DNA of 60,410 bases, taken from the NCBI GenBank assembly GCA_030706685.1, contig JAUZOA010000023.1, positions 1 through 60,410 on the forward strand, given 5' to 3'. Positions 58,101 to 60,410 of the stretch are shown here, in pieces (position 1 is the first letter of the stretch; each line of letters begins with the position of its first letter). The stretch comes from Bacteroidota bacterium. GTDB taxonomy: Bacteria; Bacteroidota; Bacteroidia; Chitinophagales; Chitinophagaceae. The notes beneath the pieces were generated by a model. That model saw nothing but the letters and a program-made list of their open reading frames with translations, did no database searches and was not told the origin of the DNA. Made by a program: the position numbers and the translations under genes.

Positions 58101-58273
58101 CGTTTAAATACGCTGTAATATATGTTACCGGTAATAATCTTTTTACCCTTACAAAGTATAAAGGATTTGACCCCGAATTCAGCGCCAGTGAAAGCATATT
58201 CGGGCAAGGTATTGATAATACGCTGGAGCCCCAGGTCAGATCGGTTCAGCTTGGGTTGAGGATCGGGTTATAA
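55115..58273 (+). CDS. SusC/RagA-type TonB-linked outer-membrane transporter (second)
   Basis: A 1052-aa outer-membrane transporter. The signal peptide is MQLSKILTGLLVLGVCVTAE, then AQ. The carboxypeptidase-like domain (about 38-115) is followed by a plug with SYLQGRVVGLNAIRRSGTPNIGA, LIIVDGIIFDNADYGG and DGSSTYGTKGANGVIIITTARA. The barrel ends VQLGLRIGL. It differs clearly from the first SusC, so the locus has two distinct importers rather than a recent duplication. The susD partner is 31 bases downstream. Confidence 0.95.
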   Translation: MQLSKILTGLLVLGVCVTAEAQKDSSITITTKQNPAGFNVSGVIKDAATGKALRGIRVTYKDYSAAITDSMGAFTLDVPSPDVYVLLEGEGYQSKQIALKGNNHVTAGLYEDTYTSFYDLANLPMGTVMKNQDPFAAVSVQTDGNWGKVTETPSSYLQGRVVGLNAIRRSGTPNIGATLFLRGINSLYATNQPLIIVDGIIFDNADYGGLIAGHYTDPLSSIDPRDIDNITVIKDGSSTYGTKGANGVIIITTARARELGTKIDFAVYGGINFKPAELPLLDAAGYRVYLSEILQSQGLTDAQIQAQPYMNDDKANADYFRYHNNTDWQNLVFHNSHTKNIYLKVTGGDNIAKYALSLGFMNNEASVKSTDLTRYNMRFNGDLNLSKRLTATTDLSFTFNEQNLRDQGTASKTNPIFLALVKSPLLRFKEVSSSGIESPTLAGRDTFNVSNPLVLTDNASGHSRSYRFLGSIGFNYQVVKSLAVATTVGVIYDKTRENFFIPGKGVTTDTLSTDIATSRSGSMVKTFFSLYNDTRLTYSRRFRNIHDLSASVGFRYLKGKAEQDFGLGFNSPIDQLISVQFGSNALRQIGGSIGESSWLNTYLNADYSCFDKYFVSFNMAMDGSSRFGTNIPDALSIGPDKYAILPSLAAAWLISSEKFVKNKHLDILKLRASYGLSGNDDIGNYTARQTYISQNFLGLQGLVRAGFGNDQLQWEEVRKLNVGLDISVLNERLNLTFDTYRDKTDKMLVYESVPVASGSSFTITNSGAMTTKGIEASVNGRIINKAIKWDMGFNIARSISRVDRLPVDRVITSFAGATFITQASGAPNLFYGYKTSGVFISDNVAAQENLSLRKPDGTLTPFKGGDIRFVDVNGDHVIDENDRQVIGNPNPDFFGAITSKLGYKRFSLDMLFTFSQGNDIYNYTRNQLEAESGYYNQTTAVINRWRTNGDATNIPKATWGDPMGNSRFSDRWIDDGSYLRLRTMTLSYNLPFKQGSFKYAVIYVTGNNLFTLTKYKGFDPEFSASESIFGQGIDNTLEPQVRSVQLGLRIGL

Positions 58274-58304
58274 TAATTTATTTACTTTAAAAGTTATCAT
58301 AGAA

Positions 58305-60113
58305 ATGAAATTGCTCAAAAGGAATTCTTACGGACAAACTTCCCGGAATTTTATAGGCCTGCTGGGTTGGTTAGTAGTTATCGTGGCGGTGGCTTCCTGT
58401 AAGAAAATACTGGATGTTAAGCCACAGTCGGCGGTAGATCAGAGCCAGGCATACCGGAATGTATATGACGCGGATGCCGCTGTCATAGGTATTTATGGCA
58501 AGGTGATGAACCTTGCAAAACAGTATATGCTCTGGAACGAGCTCAGGGGCGACCTGATGGATATCACTTTTAATTCTGATCAGTATCTCCGGCAGCTTAG
58601 CGAACACACTGTAACCGCCAACAATCCTTATATTAACCCGCAACCATTTTATGATGTAATTCTCAACTGCAATGATGCGCTGAAAAATTTTACCATTATG
58701 GTTCAGCAAAATAAGCTGAAAGCGGATGAATATAGCCAGCGTTATTCAGATATCGGGGCTCTCCGCTCATGGTTGTATTTGCAATTGGGTATTCATTTCG
58801 GCAATATACCTTATGTAACAGATCCCTTAGCGCAGGTAAGCGATCTTCATGATCCTTCCAAATTTCCTATGTTTCCGCTTAGCCAGCTTATTGATTCCCT
58901 GGTAAGATTTACAGAAGCCCTGCCTTTTTTTGATAATTATCCCGCGGGTACCAATTTGCAAACTGTCGTCGACGGGTACCCTACTTCAAAGTTCTTTATT
59001 AATAAAAATATATTGCTGGGTGATCTTTATTTATGGCAGGGACAATATGATAAAGCCGCCATGCGCTTTAAAAATGTTATGGAGATTAACGGTCCTGTAG
59101 GAAATTCCGAACTCTGGTATAATCAATACCGGGTATCCAGCTTTGGGAATGCCGGCATTACCTATACAAGACCCCAGGATTTCAGCTCACTTATTTATAC
59201 CAATGGATGGAGATACTTATTTGAACGTCCTTTTACCGATAATGAATTTAACTGGGAAATGATATGGGTGCTGCCTTTTGACAGAAACTTCGCGCCGAAA
59301 GACCCTTTTGTTGACCTTTTTTCTATTAGTGGCGGCAGTTACCTGGTAAAGCCTTCACAACAGGCCATGGATAATTGGAACAGCCAAACACAGGTATTTA
59401 CGTTTACTGCAGGCACCGCAACGGCCCCGGTAGTATTCGGTGATAATTTTCCATTTGATTCCCGGGGAGTTTTTACCTACAGGTATATTAACGGCCAGCC
59501 CGTTATTATGAAATTTATTTATAATTACCTGACTCCATACCCGGATTACCAGCCAATCAATGTTCTCGCTGAACAGGGAAAATGGTTTTTAACCCGTGCG
59601 GCAACATTGCACTTACATTATGCTGAAGCTGCAAACAGGGCAGGGAAATACAGGGTTGCTTATGCTCTTGTAAACAGGGGAATCGGATTTACCTATGACC
59701 CGATCCCGGGCGGTACAAACGGAAGGGATGTAACCAATATACAACAAACTTTTCTTCCTTATCCCTACGACTTTGATGCCCGTGTAGGAGATGCGCCCCC
59801 TTATAGAAACACCTGGTACAGGAACCAGGGCATACGGGGGAGAGCTAATTTAAAAGTAGTCACCTTGCCCACAACTGATAGTGTTACCAATGTAGAAAAC
59901 ATGATCGTGGATGAAGATGCGCTGGAACTGGCTTATGAAGGTGAACGCTGGCCCGACCTGCTGAGAGTAGCTATAAGAAGAAACGACCCGGGTTTTATTG
60001 CAGATAAAATTTATAATAAGCTGATCAAATCCGGGCTATCTGCCGGAGCCGCCAGCCAGGCAAGAGCCAAGCTGATGGCGAAAGACTGGTTCCTGCCCTT
60101 TAAGTGGCAGTAA
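58305..60113 (+). CDS. RagB/SusD family lipoprotein (second)
   Basis: A 602-aa lipoprotein, about 100 residues longer than the first SusD. The lipobox is VAVASCKKILDV (Cys32) after an N-terminal extension. It has the SusD start KPQSAVDQSQAYRNVYDADAAVIGIYGKV, TLHLHYAEAANRAGKYRVAYALVNRGIGF and ALELAYEGERWPDLLRVAIRR. It pairs with the preceding SusC. A 243-base gap without clear genes follows. Confidence 0.94.
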   Translation: MKLLKRNSYGQTSRNFIGLLGWLVVIVAVASCKKILDVKPQSAVDQSQAYRNVYDADAAVIGIYGKVMNLAKQYMLWNELRGDLMDITFNSDQYLRQLSEHTVTANNPYINPQPFYDVILNCNDALKNFTIMVQQNKLKADEYSQRYSDIGALRSWLYLQLGIHFGNIPYVTDPLAQVSDLHDPSKFPMFPLSQLIDSLVRFTEALPFFDNYPAGTNLQTVVDGYPTSKFFINKNILLGDLYLWQGQYDKAAMRFKNVMEINGPVGNSELWYNQYRVSSFGNAGITYTRPQDFSSLIYTNGWRYLFERPFTDNEFNWEMIWVLPFDRNFAPKDPFVDLFSISGGSYLVKPSQQAMDNWNSQTQVFTFTAGTATAPVVFGDNFPFDSRGVFTYRYINGQPVIMKFIYNYLTPYPDYQPINVLAEQGKWFLTRAATLHLHYAEAANRAGKYRVAYALVNRGIGFTYDPIPGGTNGRDVTNIQQTFLPYPYDFDARVGDAPPYRNTWYRNQGIRGRANLKVVTLPTTDSVTNVENMIVDEDALELAYEGERWPDLLRVAIRRNDPGFIADKIYNKLIKSGLSAGAASQARAKLMAKDWFLPFKWQ

Positions 60114-60356
60114 CGAAATAAATTAAATTTTTTATTGATCAATAATCTCAGCGCAGGAAATAAATTTTTAGTACAACTACCAGTATAAAACATACACCTG
60201 TCTTTTCATTTGTTGATGGATAACATTTGAAACGGAATGAACTGCTTATGACATGACCCCGGTAAAGATCCCGGGTGAAAATAAATTCCCGAAGGCAAAG
60301 AATAAAGATCTTTTTAACGTCAAAAGTTCAATAAATAATATTGTAATAAACAGTAC

Positions 60357-60410
60357 ATGCAAAAAAAGCCGGCTCTTTCCCTGCTGATCATTTTACTAAC
60401 TGTTTCATTG
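60357..60410 (+). CDS. Secreted protein, N-terminal part only
   Basis: Eighteen codons from ATG 60357 to the window edge: MQKKPALSLLIILLTVSL, a signal peptide start. Same strand as the FAS1-SusCD locus, but the 243-base gap suggests its own promoter. Function cannot be stated. Confidence 0.55.
   Translation, partial: MQKKPALSLLIILLTVSL

Overview
The window reads as a chromosome segment of a Bacteroidota bacterium, most likely a Chitinophagaceae-type soil or freshwater member. The evidence is two SusC/SusD pairs, lipoproteins with Bacteroidota-style lipoboxes, Bacteroidota promoters of the form TTTG-N19-TAnnTTTG, DUF2911, DUF4369-TlpA and FAS1 proteins, moderate GC and short intergenic gaps. 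Genus assignment is inference.

Layout. 1-6600: start of a secreted lipoprotein, a DUF4411/ImmA-IrrE pair that looks like a toxin-antitoxin module, an S9 peptidase, a PQQ-type sugar dehydrogenase and a pentapeptide-repeat protein. 6676-11375: glyoxylate shunt, with a RamB/ScfR-like regulator divergent from aceB-aceA. 11368-14395: four minus-strand genes (MORN-like lipoprotein, amidohydrolase, small GNAT, secreted unknown). 14415-22806: a complete trp operon with a perfect promoter, a Trp-Trp-Trp leader peptide and an attenuator, then trpE, G, D, C, F, B, A. It is invaded by a GxxExxY cassette between trpG and trpD, by a 95-bp relative of that cassette after a GNAT gene, and by intragenic palindromes in trpE, trpG, trpB and trpA; trpA is frameshifted at its palindrome. 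22871-27592: TlpA-like thioredoxin, DUF2911 protein, and a 706-bp transposon-like element that splits the 5' end of a secreted-protein gene. 27719-31671 (minus): tdk, ccmB, ccmC, ccmD, gdhA. 31848-40401: an unknown conserved gene, waaA, then a sugar-nucleotide cluster (DegT aminotransferase, ugd, UDP-xylose synthase, UDP-HexNAc dehydrogenase, rfbC, rfbD) for an envelope or exopolysaccharide. 40451-44253: a secreted TapB/DUF3108-like protein, an outer-membrane beta-barrel receptor and tRNA-Gln(CTG). 44727 to the end: a long plus-strand locus, FAS1 - SusC - SusD - FAS1 - FAS1 - SusC - SusD, plus the first codons of another secreted protein.

The most unusual feature is the density of small repeats. 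Two palindrome families sit in frame inside enzyme genes: one encodes K-A/S-S/P-P-x-G-E..LEG in trpE, trpB, ugd and frameshifted trpA; the other encodes LTTxHS in trpG, waaA and rfbD. Two further palindrome families mark gene ends (AGCTAATAGC type) and spacers (GTACTTCGTAC type). The cassette between trpG and trpD and the 706-bp element can each be removed on paper in a way that restores the expected host gene structure. All functional assignments come from reading the sequence; no database search was run.
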